This document shows positions 15,813-23,848 of a stretch of DNA of 64,000 bases, piece by piece. The position numbers were made by a program, and so were the translations under genes. How positions within the stretch are numbered: the stretch's first letter is position 1; each line of letters begins with the position of its first letter. Source of the DNA: Mayfieldus sp963841445 (lineage in GTDB: Bacteria; Actinomycetota; Thermoleophilia; Solirubrobacterales; 70-9). The notes beneath the pieces were generated by a model, which worked only from the letters and a program-made list of their open reading frames with translations, had not been told where the DNA came from and did no database searches. The stretch lies in NCBI GenBank assembly GCA_963841445.1, contig CAWJCP010000002.1, positions 124,001 to 188,000 of the forward strand, written 5' to 3'.

Positions 15813-17936
15813 TTACGGTCCGGTCCAGGACCCGGCGTAGCAGGGGCTCCCGCCGCAGGTGTCGGTGATCACGCCGGCCGGCTGCAGGAACCCGGAGACG
15901 AGCTGCTGCTCGGCCACCGCGGCGCGCGGGGCGCCGTGCGGATCCTGACCGGATCGGTCCGGGGTGTTGGTGAGCGGTGGAGGATCGACGCCGAGGGTGC
16001 CGCCGGGGTTGGACGGGTCGGGGCGGATCGGCCCGATGTCCCAATAGAAGATCGCCGAGCCGCCGTACGGGTAATGCCAGATCCGCGGGACGCCCCAGAG
16101 GACGTCGACGTCGGGCCAGCGGCCCGGGTCGAGCACAGGCGCATGCGCCTTGGCGCCGATCGTGCGCGCCTCGACGTCGGCCTGGAAGTCAGTCACCTGA
16201 TGGTCGCCGAGGGCGACGTCCATGAGCACCTTGTGCCGCGGCGTGTCCGGGAGTGGATCGCTGGTCATCCGATGCGCGTAGCCGTTCGCCTCGGAGCGAT
16301 CCCAGAGCATCTGCAGCATCGAGAGCCCGAGGGCCTGGGTCAGCTTGTCCGGGTAGCTGGGGTCGAGGACCGCCGCGAAGGTGTCGAAGTCGGTCGAGCG
16401 CTGCAACAGGACCGAGTAGTTCATCCCCGGCACCCCCAACGATGCGCGGGTGAAGTCCGGTGAGACGGCGGTCAGCGCCCCGCCCAGGATCCCGCCCTGG
16501 CTGTTGCCGTTGTAGTAGAGGTGGCTGGGATCTATCACCCCCGGCGAGGCGGTCGTGCCATCGACGTGGAAGGCCCCGCTGGTCAGGAAGCCGCTCGGGT
16601 TGTCCATCAGCCGGCCGAGGTAGAGCTCGTCGAGCAGGCCCTGCTGGGTGCGATCGCCGAGCTTCGGGAAGTTGGAGAAGTTCTGCAGGGTCGCGATCGC
16701 GTTGGGGACGTCGGCGGAGGAGAACCCGATCTCATCGGTGGCGCAGGACGTGATGTCGCCCAGCTGCCCGAGCGCCTGCTGGGGGCTCGAGTTGACCTCC
16801 GAGGCGCTGCCGAGCAGGCCGTGGCCGTAGAGCGACGGGCGGCTCGGCTGCGCGCCGGGATCGATCGCCGCGCGCGGGATGATGCAGTCGAAGTTGGCCG
16901 TCCAGTCGCCGTTTCGGGTCGGCAAGCCGTGGGAGTCGAGCTGGAAGGTGCCGCCGGGAGCGCAGCTCGGCTGCAGGTAGCAGGGCACCGTGAACGTCCC
17001 TTGCACTCTCCGGGCGACGTTCGGATTCTCGGCGGCGGTGAAGTCCTGGGCGCTGGTCACCGTGAACGCGGGCGCGTGCCCCTGCACGACCCCGTCACCG
17101 AGGTTGGTGTCGCCGAGCTGGGCGAAGGCGTCGTTGCGGATGTGCAGCATCCGCTCCGCGAGGTTCTTGTCGCTGGCGACGGTGAAGTCCCAGGCCAGGT
17201 AGAGGTCGTGACGGTCGATGTGGGCCCTGCGCAGGACCTGGAAGATGCGCTCGAAGTGCCAGCGCCGCTTGTTGATCACCGGCGAGCTCGAGCGCAGCCT
17301 GTCGCGGTAGTAGCGGAAGCCGTTCGGGGCCGGGATCGATTGACCATCGGCTGTCTTGAGGTTGCGCATCGCGACGATGTAGCGGTGCTTGGCGGCGAAG
17401 TTGACGGCCGGGTGGATCAGCACGGCGGCGCGGCTGGGGTCGGTGGCGTTGGAGTCGATCTCAGACCAGATCGGCCAGCGGCGCCCGGTCGTGGCGTCGA
17501 TGACCACGATCGGCTGGTTGCGGTCCGCGTAGCGCCCGATGTGGTTGATCGGGACCGCCCCGGTCCGTTGCATCGCGGCGATGCTGTCCAGCCCCGGCAC
17601 CTTGACGACGATCGTCTGCCCGGGGCTGAAGCCGTCGTTCAGGTTGTACGGCGCTGTGTCGACGCGCTGCCCGGCGACGTTCGGCTGCGTCGCCTCGGTC
17701 TTGAGGTTGATTCGCAGCCCGGTCGCGGAGTGGCGGTCGGGCACCGTGTAGTAGTTGTCGGGGAAGGGCAGCAGGCAAAGCGAGCCCTGCTGCTGGCCGA
17801 TGAAGTCGCAGTGGTCGGCCTCGGAGAGGTCGACGGGCGGTCCCTGCTGCCAGGCGCTTGCGCTTGCGGTCCAGACTGCACCGAAGCAGAGGGCGCTGAT
17901 CAGCAGCGCGAGCCATGGCTTGAAAGAGCGTCTCAT
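15813..17936 (-). CDS. Large secreted esterase/hydrolase-like protein
   Basis: A 707-aa protein. The ATG at 17936 starts a Sec signal peptide (MRRSFKPWLALLISALCFGA...SASA). The mature protein has paired Cys (DHCDFI/GSLCLLPFPDNYYTVPD, CYLQPSCAPGG, CGGSPCYAG), suggesting disulphides outside the cell. SHLYYNGNSQGGILGGAL near residue 470 is a G-x-S-x-G-type nucleophile elbow, and GDHQVTDFQAD near residue 590 could supply the acid/His. This suggests an extracellular alpha/beta-hydrolase with an unusual N-terminal half. The substrate is unknown, and no export partner is adjacent. Confidence 0.75.
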   Translation of the reverse strand: MRRSFKPWLALLISALCFGAVWTASASAWQQGPPVDLSEADHCDFIGQQQGSLCLLPFPDNYYTVPDRHSATGLRINLKTEATQPNVAGQRVDTAPYNLNDGFSPGQTIVVKVPGLDSIAAMQRTGAVPINHIGRYADRNQPIVVIDATTGRRWPIWSEIDSNATDPSRAAVLIHPAVNFAAKHRYIVAMRNLKTADGQSIPAPNGFRYYRDRLRSSSPVINKRRWHFERIFQVLRRAHIDRHDLYLAWDFTVASDKNLAERMLHIRNDAFAQLGDTNLGDGVVQGHAPAFTVTSAQDFTAAENPNVARRVQGTFTVPCYLQPSCAPGGTFQLDSHGLPTRNGDWTANFDCIIPRAAIDPGAQPSRPSLYGHGLLGSASEVNSSPQQALGQLGDITSCATDEIGFSSADVPNAIATLQNFSNFPKLGDRTQQGLLDELYLGRLMDNPSGFLTSGAFHVDGTTASPGVIDPSHLYYNGNSQGGILGGALTAVSPDFTRASLGVPGMNYSVLLQRSTDFDTFAAVLDPSYPDKLTQALGLSMLQMLWDRSEANGYAHRMTSDPLPDTPRHKVLMDVALGDHQVTDFQADVEARTIGAKAHAPVLDPGRWPDVDVLWGVPRIWHYPYGGSAIFYWDIGPIRPDPSNPGGTLGVDPPPLTNTPDRSGQDPHGAPRAAVAEQQLVSGFLQPAGVITDTCGGSPCYAGSWTGP

Positions 17937-18058
17937 CCGACTGTTCCGCGGGGCGAGCACAGACTTTCCAACTCCGACCCTACCACCGCTCGGACCAGCT
18001 CGCGACCTGCGGCGATAATCAGCTTCTACGGGCCCCGGGTGGGCCCAGGAGCCAACAC

Positions 18059-18625
18059 ATGACCGACCCGACATGGCTGTTCATCGTGGGCTGCTGGATG
18101 GCCTGGCTCGCCTATTGGCTGATCATGGCCTTTGCGACCAAGCGAACGGTGGAGCGAGGAGGATTCGTCGGTTATCGGCTCATCGCGGGCCTTCTCATCG
18201 TCGGATTGCTTACCGCCGGGCACCTGGTGCATCTTTCTGGGCAGTCAAGACCCTGGCGGACAACGGTGGCGTTGGGAGTTGTGAGCGACTGCATCGTCGT
18301 TGCCGGAGTTGCGTTCACCGTCTGGGCGCGGATCACGCTCGGTCGCAACTGGAGCGCAGAGGTGACGTTCAAGAAAGATCACGAGCTGATTCAGTCTGGC
18401 CCCTACGCGCTGGCGCGGCACCCGATCTACACCGGCCTGATCGTCATGGCGCTCGGCACCGCGATCAATTACGGGCGGGCTATTGGCTTTGTCCTGTTCG
18501 CCGGAATATGCGGCGCCCTGTGGTGGAAGGCCCGCGAGGAGGAGCGGATCATGAGCCGGCACTTTCCTGACGCCTACGCCGAGTACAAGGCGCGCGTCCC
18601 CGCGATCATCCCGTTCGTGCTCTAA
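18059..18625 (+). CDS. Isoprenylcysteine carboxyl methyltransferase-like membrane protein
   Basis: A 188-aa protein with about five hydrophobic helices. The ICMT/PEMT signature lies in the second half: LIQSGPYALARHPIYTGL (the Arg-His-Pro AdoMet-binding motif), followed by EEERIMSRHFPDAYAEYKARVP, the conserved Glu-Glu and Tyr-x-x-Tyr tail. In bacteria such proteins methylate small molecules or lipids and are not limited to prenylcysteine. An AGGAG lies 7 nt before the ATG. It is divergent from the esterase-like gene, with no obvious operon partner. Confidence 0.85.
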   Translation: MTDPTWLFIVGCWMAWLAYWLIMAFATKRTVERGGFVGYRLIAGLLIVGLLTAGHLVHLSGQSRPWRTTVALGVVSDCIVVAGVAFTVWARITLGRNWSAEVTFKKDHELIQSGPYALARHPIYTGLIVMALGTAINYGRAIGFVLFAGICGALWWKAREEERIMSRHFPDAYAEYKARVPAIIPFVL

Positions 18626-18681
18626 GGGACGGCATCGCCGGTCACCTGTCGGGCGAAGGGGGAGCGCCGACTGGGACCTCT

Positions 18682-18687
18682 TAGGAT
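18682..18687 (+). promoter_or_regulatory. Leaderless -10 box (TAGGAT)
   Basis: TAGGAT ends 6 nt before the GTG at 18694. Confidence 0.45.
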
Positions 18688-18693
18688 TCTCGC

Positions 18694-19116
18694 GTGGGCA
18701 GCGCAGACCGCTTCGCTTTTGCCTTCGCCCCGACGTATCGGCGGCTGGCGCGGGTTTTTGGGATCACGCCCTCGACGGCCTGGCTTGAAGTGAGCGAGGA
18801 GAAGCTCGAGGTGCGGTTCGGTCCATGGCGGGTCTCGACGCCGGTCGAGAACATCACCGGCGCGGCGATCACCGGCCCCTACGCACTTCTCAAGACCGCG
18901 GGTCCGGCGCGCCTGGCAATCACGGATCGCGGCCTTACATTCGCCACCAACGGTGATCGCGGCGTGCTGCTCACATTCGCGACGCCTGTGCGGGGCCTCG
19001 ACCCGCGCGGGCTGATGCGCCACCCCGAGCTCACCGTCACGGTCGCCGACCCCAACCGGCTCACGGCCCTGCTCAACGAGCGCTTGGCTCCGGACCCGGG
19101 ACCCCCTCTCGAATAG
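18694..19116 (+). CDS. Conserved-looking hypothetical protein
   Basis: A 140-aa soluble protein with a GTG start and a leaderless promoter. It is beta-rich (LEVSEEKLEVRFGPWRVSTPVENITGAAITGPY, GLTFATNGDRGVLLTFATPV), with an Asp-Pro-x-G-L motif near residue 107. The pattern resembles a small PH-like or membrane-associated beta domain, but I do not recognise a named family. It lies 28 bp upstream of the ABM monooxygenase gene, probably in the same transcript. Confidence 0.65.
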   Translation: MGSADRFAFAFAPTYRRLARVFGITPSTAWLEVSEEKLEVRFGPWRVSTPVENITGAAITGPYALLKTAGPARLAITDRGLTFATNGDRGVLLTFATPVRGLDPRGLMRHPELTVTVADPNRLTALLNERLAPDPGPPLE

Positions 19117-19144
19117 CGTGGTCACACCCGACAAGGAGGTTCAG

Positions 19145-19456
19145 GTGATCCTGGTGGTTGGACGCGTTCGCTGCCCGGCGGAGAAGCGAGACGCCCTGGT
19201 TGCCCTGATGGAGAAGATGCAGGACGAGTCGCGCCGCGAGGAGGGATGCATCCGCTACGGATTCTTCGCCGCGGTCGAAGACCCGCTCAGCTTCATCGCG
19301 GTCGAGGAATGGGCGGACCGCGAGGCCCTCGAACGTCATTTCGCCGAGCCGCACCTGCTCGAGTTCGCCTCCCGGCTGCTGGGGGTGGTGTCTGAGCGGC
19401 CCGAGGTGGCGATCCACGAGGTGGCGGAAACGTCCGCGTTTCGAGAAGCCTCGTAG
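19145..19456 (+). CDS. Antibiotic biosynthesis monooxygenase (ABM) domain protein
   Basis: A 103-aa protein. The GTG at 19145 is chosen because AAGGAGG ends 5 nt before it; the upstream GTG at 19118 has no ribosome-binding site. The sequence follows the ABM/quinol-monooxygenase (YgiN-like) ferredoxin-like fold: VGRVRCPAEKRDALVALMEKM, EEGCIRYGFFAAVEDP, FIAVEEWADREALERHF. Members are dimeric cofactorless oxygenases or haem-degrading enzymes. The conserved Trp in VEEWAD is present. Substrate unknown. Confidence 0.85.
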   Translation: MILVVGRVRCPAEKRDALVALMEKMQDESRREEGCIRYGFFAAVEDPLSFIAVEEWADREALERHFAEPHLLEFASRLLGVVSERPEVAIHEVAETSAFREAS

Positions 19457-19515
19457 GCCAATCAGACTCGGCAGCCGCCGACGAGCCCCGCGGCCGACAA
19501 CTTGCAGGTACCTCA

Positions 19516-19589
19516 TGCCGGGGGAGGGACTCGAACCCCCGACACGCGGATTATGATTCCGCTGCTCTAACCAGCTGAGCTACCCCGGC
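19516..19589 (-). tRNA. tRNA-Met (anticodon CAT), elongator type
   Basis: A 74-nt cloverleaf on the minus strand. The acceptor GCCGGGG pairs with CCCCGGC plus an A discriminator. The anticodon stem GCGGA/TCCGC encloses ATCATAA, giving anticodon CAT. The T loop TTCGAGT is normal. Full acceptor pairing, including position 1-72, argues against initiator tRNA. A lysidine-modified tRNA-Ile cannot be strictly excluded from CAT alone. No CCA is encoded. Confidence 0.92.
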
Positions 19590-19623
19590 GGGGAGCCGAA
19601 TCGTAGCTTCGATCGGCGGCGGC

Positions 19624-20493
19624 TCAGGGCTCGTTCAGCTCGGCGACCTCCTCGTCGCTGAGCTCGATCGCGGCCGCCGCGACGTTCTCCTCCAAATGCT
19701 CGACCGAAGAGGTGCCGGGGATCGGCAGGATCACCTTCGAGCGGGCCAGCAGCCAGGCGAGCGCGATCTGAGCCGGCGCGGACTCGTGACGCTCGGCTAG
19801 CTCGGCTACCGGTCCACCCGGCTCGGCCAGCGAGCCGGCCGAGAGCGGAAACCATGGGATGAAGCCGATTCCCCGCTCCTCGCACTTTTCGAGCACGGCC
19901 TCGGCGCTTCGGTCGCTGAGGTTGAAACGGTTCTGCACCGTGACCACCTCGAGGATTGAGCACGCCGTCTCGAGCTGCTCGATCGAGACGTTGGATACGC
20001 CGGCGAGGCGGATCTTGCCCTCGTCCTGAAGCTCCTTGATCGCGCCCACGGACTCCTCGTAGGGGACGTCGGGGTCGGGGGCATGAAGCTGGTAGAGGTC
20101 GATTCGCTCGACCCGCAGGCGCTGCAGCGATCCGTCGCAGGCTTCGCGCAGATGCTCGGGGCGGCCGTTGCGGGGCCACTGTCCGGGGCCCGTCCGGGTC
20201 AGCCCGCCCTTGGTGGCGATCACGAGGTCGTCGGGGTAGGGATGCAGAGCCTCGGCGATCAGCTCCTCGCTCACGTGCGGGCCGTAGGAGTCGGCGGTGT
20301 CGATAAAGGTGATGCCAAGCTCGACCGCGCGCTGCAGCGTGGCGAGCGCCCCGCCGCGGTCCTGCGGCGGTCCCCAGACGCCGTCGCCGGTGATCCGCAT
20401 CGCCCCGAAGCCGAGCCGGCGAACGGTCAACTCTCCTCCCAGCGAGAACGTGCCCGCGGTCTCGTCGCTCAGCTCGATCGTCCCTCCTGCCAC
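19624..20493 (-). CDS. Aldo/keto reductase
   Basis: A 289-aa TIM-barrel NADPH oxidoreductase. A GTG at 20493 has AAGGAG six bases upstream, which decides against the far longer open frame. The catalytic tetrad is visible: Asp and Tyr in FIDTADSYGPH, Lys in VIATKGG, His in DLYQLHAPDP. The C-terminal NADP-binding region LPIPGTSSVEHLEENV matches the IPG-x-x-x-x-x-H/R-x-x-x-N pattern. The closest relatives are general aldo/keto reductases of the YajO/Tas/PdxI group. Substrate unknown. Confidence 0.9.
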   Translation of the reverse strand: MAGGTIELSDETAGTFSLGGELTVRRLGFGAMRITGDGVWGPPQDRGGALATLQRAVELGITFIDTADSYGPHVSEELIAEALHPYPDDLVIATKGGLTRTGPGQWPRNGRPEHLREACDGSLQRLRVERIDLYQLHAPDPDVPYEESVGAIKELQDEGKIRLAGVSNVSIEQLETACSILEVVTVQNRFNLSDRSAEAVLEKCEERGIGFIPWFPLSAGSLAEPGGPVAELAERHESAPAQIALAWLLARSKVILPIPGTSSVEHLEENVAAAAIELSDEEVAELNEP

Positions 20494-20577
20494 TCGTCGC
20501 TCCTTCGTCGCCGTCGTTCCCCAACATAGCCGAGCCCTTCGGTGGGCTCTTCCCAGCCGGTCGGCGGGCCCGCTGAA

Positions 20578-20583
20578 TAGCCT
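20578..20583 (+). promoter_or_regulatory. Leaderless -10 box (TAGCCT)
   Basis: TAGCCT ends 6 nt before the GTG at 20590. Confidence 0.45.
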
Positions 20584-20589
20584 TCGATC

Positions 20590-21480
20590 GTGCCTTTGCT
20601 CGCGGTGCCGAACTTCTCCGAGGGGCGTGACACGGCGGTGATCGCGGCGATCCGGGTCGCGCTGGACCGCGATCGCGGCCTGCTGGATCGTCATTCCGAC
20701 CCCGAGCACAACCGGACCGTCTACACCGTCGCCGGGGAGGCGCGGGGCATCGACGAGCTGCTGGTCGGCGCCGCGCGGGTGGCGCTGGATCGAATCGACA
20801 TGCGGCGCCATCGTGGGCTTCATCCCTGCATCGGGGCGCTCGACGTCTGCCCGCTGATCTGGCTTGACGAGTCGGCGCGTGAGGACGCGGCGACCCGGGC
20901 CCGCGCCGTCGCTGAGGCCATCGCGGCGCTCGACGTTCCCGTCTTTCTCTACGGCGAGCTGGCCGCCACCGAGCAGCGACGGGAGCGGGCCTACTTCCGC
21001 AACGGCGGCCTCGAGACGCTGCGCCGGCGGATGATGACCGGCGAGCTGGCGCCCGACTTCGGTCCCGGCGAGCCGCACCCGAGCGCCGGAGCGACCCTGG
21101 TCACCGCACGGGCGCCGCTGGCTGCCTTCAACGTCGAGCTTGACACCGCCGACGCCGTGGTCGCGCAGCGGGTCGCGGCGGCGCTGCGGGAGGCGGGAGG
21201 GGGGCCGCCCGGGGTGCGGGCGATCGGGCTGCCCCTCGAGGGGGGCCGATCGCAGGTTTCGACCAACGTGCACGACCCAATCGCGGTGCCGCTTCGGGTC
21301 GTTGTCGCGCGTGTCGCCGAGCTCGCCGCCGAGCACGGCGCCCGGCCCGTGGCCGCAGAGGTCGTCGGCTTGGTCCCGGCGGCGGCGATGCAGGGCTTCC
21401 CGAACGATCTGCCGATCGTCGGCTTCGTTCCGGAGCGCCACCTGATCGAGCGCCGGATCGCGGGCCACTCGCCCGGCTAG
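20590..21480 (+). CDS. ftcD: Glutamate formimidoyltransferase (FtcD N-terminal type)
   Basis: A 296-aa protein with a GTG start. The start matches the family (LLAVPNFSEGRD), followed by HSDPEHNRTVYTVAG, GLHPCIGALDVCPLIW and VPVFLYGELA. It lacks the C-terminal cyclodeaminase domain of the animal bifunctional enzyme, as is usual in bacteria. It transfers the formimino group of N-formimino-L-glutamate to tetrahydrofolate in histidine degradation. No other hut genes are in the window, so the role could also be folate one-carbon salvage. Confidence 0.9.
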   Translation: MPLLAVPNFSEGRDTAVIAAIRVALDRDRGLLDRHSDPEHNRTVYTVAGEARGIDELLVGAARVALDRIDMRRHRGLHPCIGALDVCPLIWLDESAREDAATRARAVAEAIAALDVPVFLYGELAATEQRRERAYFRNGGLETLRRRMMTGELAPDFGPGEPHPSAGATLVTARAPLAAFNVELDTADAVVAQRVAAALREAGGGPPGVRAIGLPLEGGRSQVSTNVHDPIAVPLRVVVARVAELAAEHGARPVAAEVVGLVPAAAMQGFPNDLPIVGFVPERHLIERRIAGHSPG

Positions 21481-21571
21481 GTGCCGGCGGGTCCGTCTCC
21501 TTCGCGGCGGGCTGGCATCGGTGGTCCCTTCCCCTCCGGGGCGAGGCGGGCATCTGCGATCGCGCTTCGCG

Positions 21572-21577
21572 TAGGCT
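21572..21577 (+). promoter_or_regulatory. Leaderless -10 box (TAGGCT)
   Basis: TAGGCT ends 7 nt before the ATG at 21585. Confidence 0.45.
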
Positions 21578-21584
21578 CAGAGCC

Positions 21585-21932
21585 ATGGCGCAGACGAAGA
21601 AGCGCAGGCGGCGCAAGCATCGCGGCACCCAGGGTGGGCGAGTCGACACCAAGCAGCGCGGGCGCCCGCGCAGCCGCTCGGAGGCGAAGTCGCGGGCCCG
21701 CTCCAAGCGCGGCGCCCCGCGCTCCGACACGCCGCCGACCTGGCGCAGCGCGATCACGCGAGGGATCGTGATCTCGGCGCTTCTGATCGCGACCCTGCTG
21801 GTCTTCAAGAAGCCGATTGGCCCATCGATCGCGTTCGGCGCCTTCATGCTCGCCTTCTACATCCCGATGGGCTTCTACCTCGATCGGTACATGTGGAGGC
21901 GGCGCCAGCGGATCAAGATGAGGGACCGCTGA
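21585..21932 (+). CDS. Small membrane protein with basic N-terminus
   Basis: A 115-aa protein. The first ~50 residues are Arg/Lys-rich (KKRRRRKHRGTQGGRV...). Two transmembrane helices follow (ITRGIVISALLIATLLVF and IAFGAFMLAFYIPMGFYLD) and a short basic tail. The stop overlaps the ATG of the metallo-hydrolase gene (TGATG), so they are translationally coupled. No known family is recognised. The basic extension could contact nucleic acid or membrane lipids. Confidence 0.7.
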   Translation: MAQTKKRRRRKHRGTQGGRVDTKQRGRPRSRSEAKSRARSKRGAPRSDTPPTWRSAITRGIVISALLIATLLVFKKPIGPSIAFGAFMLAFYIPMGFYLDRYMWRRRQRIKMRDR

Positions 21933-22567
21933 TGGAGGTGCGCTCGTTCACGGTCGGGGCGGTGGCCGAGAACTGCTACCTGATCCGGCGCGAGGGATCC
22001 GATCGGGCCTTGATCGTCGATCCCGGCGACGAGGCGGAGCGGATCCTGGCCCCGCTCGCGGAGCTCGGGCTCGGCGTCGACGCGATCCTCGTCACCCACT
22101 GTCACTTCGACCACATCGGCGCGGTCGCGCCGGTCGCCCGCGAGACGGGCGCGCCGGTCTACTGCCCGCGGATCGAGACCCCGGTGCTCGCCGACATCAT
22201 GTCCTGGGTGCCCGGCCCCTTCGGCCCCTTCGAGAGCTACGAAGCCGATGAGACGGTCGCCGGCGGTGAGACCCTCGAGCTCGCCGGCTTCGAGATCGAG
22301 GTGATCTTCACCCCGGGGCACAGCCCCGGCCACGTCACCTACTCGATCCGCGACGAAGGCGCGATCTTCTCCGGCGACGTGCTGTTCCAGGGCTCGGTCG
22401 GGCGGGTTGATCTGCCAGGCGGCGACTGGCCGACGCTTCTGGCCTCGATCCAGTCGCTGGTCGACGGCCATCCGGCCGAGACGACCGTGTACCCCGGCCA
22501 CATGGGCGTGACGACGCTGGGCGCCGAGCGCGCCGGCAACCCGTTCCTGGCCGAGCTTGCGTCCTAG
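21932..22567 (+). CDS. Metallo-beta-lactamase-fold hydrolase (glyoxalase II-like)
   Basis: A 211-aa protein. The ATG at 21932 overlaps the upstream stop. The metal-binding signature THCHFDHIG is intact, followed by the third His in FTPGHSPGHVTY, the bridging Asp in IFSGDVLFQGSVGR and the last His in YPGHMGVTT. The short length and motif spacing place it with the YcbL-like glyoxalase II/MBL-fold hydrolases. It lies just upstream of hisS, a frequent arrangement in Gram-positives. It probably hydrolyses thioesters. Confidence 0.87.
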   Translation: MEVRSFTVGAVAENCYLIRREGSDRALIVDPGDEAERILAPLAELGLGVDAILVTHCHFDHIGAVAPVARETGAPVYCPRIETPVLADIMSWVPGPFGPFESYEADETVAGGETLELAGFEIEVIFTPGHSPGHVTYSIRDEGAIFSGDVLFQGSVGRVDLPGGDWPTLLASIQSLVDGHPAETTVYPGHMGVTTLGAERAGNPFLAELAS

Positions 22568-22588
22568 GATCGTGCGAGCCTCAGTCTC

Positions 22589-23848
22589 GTGAGCGACGGG
22601 TTTCAGGCCCCGAAGGGCACCTTCGACGTCCTTCCCGACCAGGCTGCCCGGCGGGCAGCGATCCTGGCCACGGCCGGCTCGATCTTCGCTCGCGCCGGCT
22701 ACGGGGGCATCGAGACGCCGATCTTCGAGGACACCGAGCTGTTCAAGCGCGGGGTCGGTCAATCGACCGACATCGTGGTCAAGGAGATGTTCAGCTTCGA
22801 GGACCAGGGGGGGCGAAGCATCACCCTGCGTCCGGAGGGCACCGCTCCGATCTGCCGCGCCTATGTCGAGCACGGGATGCACACGCTTCCGCAACCGGTC
22901 AAGCTCTGGTGCGCCGGGCCGTTCTTCCGCCACGAGCGCCCGCAGGCCGGGCGCTACCGCCAGTTCACCCAGATCGACGCCGAGGCGATCGGCAGCGACG
23001 ACCCGCTCGCCGACGCGGAGATCATCAAGTTGCTCGCCGACCTGCTCGACGAGCTCGGCGTTCCCGGCGTCGAGCTGCGGCTCGCAAGCCTCGGCTCGAT
23101 CGAGACCCGGGCCCGCTACCTCGATCAGTTGAAGGCCTACCTGCGCGAACACGAGGACGAGCTGTCAAAGGAGGTGCGGGAGCGGATCGACCTCAACCCG
23201 CTGCGCGCCTTCGACGCCGATCACGAGGGGACGCGGGCGGTGATGGCCGAGGCGCCGAAGCTGCTCGACAAGCTCGAGGAATCCGACGCCCAGCACTTCC
23301 AGCGGGTTCGGGCACTGCTCGACTCGGCCGGGGTCGCATACTCGCTCGATCCGACCCTGGTCCGAGGGATCGACTACTACACGCGCACGATCTTCTCCTT
23401 CGTCTGCGACCGGCTCGGCGCCCAGTCCGAGATTGGGGGAGGGGGGCGCTACGACGGCCTCGTCGAGCAGCTCGGCGGCCCGCCGACGCCGGCGATCGGC
23501 TGGGCGGTCGGCATCGAGCGGATCCTGCTCGCCCTCGGGGAGGAGAAGGTCGAGCAATCGCGCGACGTCTTCGTCGCCGCCGCCGAGGACGCCCAGCGCC
23601 ACCGCGCGATGGCGATCGTGCTCGAGCTGCGCTTTGCTGGGCTCTCCGCCGAGGTGGACCTCGCCGGTCGCAGCCTCAAGGGCCAGATCCGCCAGGCTGA
23701 CCGGATCGGCGCCCGGCGAACCCTGATCCTTGAGGCCGACGGCGGCGCGCAGCTGCGCGACATGCAAAGCGGCGAGCAGAGCCAGGTCAAGGCTTCCGAG
23801 GCGGTCGCCCGGTTACTCGCCGACTCTGGCGCGACGGAGGCTCGATGA
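22589..23848 (+). CDS. hisS: Histidyl-tRNA synthetase
   Basis: A 419-aa class II aminoacyl-tRNA synthetase with a GTG start. Motif 1 (IFARAGYGGIETPIFEDTELF), motif 2 (FFRHERPQAGRYRQFTQIDAEA) and the HisRS signatures LVRGIDYYTRTIFSF and GGGGRYDGLVEQLGG are present, with motif 3 in AIGWAVGIERIL. The C-terminal anticodon-binding domain follows (~325-415). It charges tRNA-His in the cytoplasm. Its stop overlaps the aspS start by 4 bp, the common hisS-aspS operon. Confidence 0.96.
   Translation: MSDGFQAPKGTFDVLPDQAARRAAILATAGSIFARAGYGGIETPIFEDTELFKRGVGQSTDIVVKEMFSFEDQGGRSITLRPEGTAPICRAYVEHGMHTLPQPVKLWCAGPFFRHERPQAGRYRQFTQIDAEAIGSDDPLADAEIIKLLADLLDELGVPGVELRLASLGSIETRARYLDQLKAYLREHEDELSKEVRERIDLNPLRAFDADHEGTRAVMAEAPKLLDKLEESDAQHFQRVRALLDSAGVAYSLDPTLVRGIDYYTRTIFSFVCDRLGAQSEIGGGGRYDGLVEQLGGPPTPAIGWAVGIERILLALGEEKVEQSRDVFVAAAEDAQRHRAMAIVLELRFAGLSAEVDLAGRSLKGQIRQADRIGARRTLILEADGGAQLRDMQSGEQSQVKASEAVARLLADSGATEAR

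Noticed and set aside
19516..19589. tRNA-Ile2 or initiator tRNA reading of the CAT anticodon
   Set aside because: The acceptor stem is fully paired at 1-72, unlike initiator tRNA. The body resembles elongator tRNA-Met. Lysidine-type tRNA-Ile remains a minor possibility.
19624..21468. A 614-aa protein extending the aldo/keto reductase upstream
   Set aside because: The extension is antisense to the glutamate formimidoyltransferase gene and has no domain. A GTG at 20493 with a proper ribosome-binding site starts the reductase.
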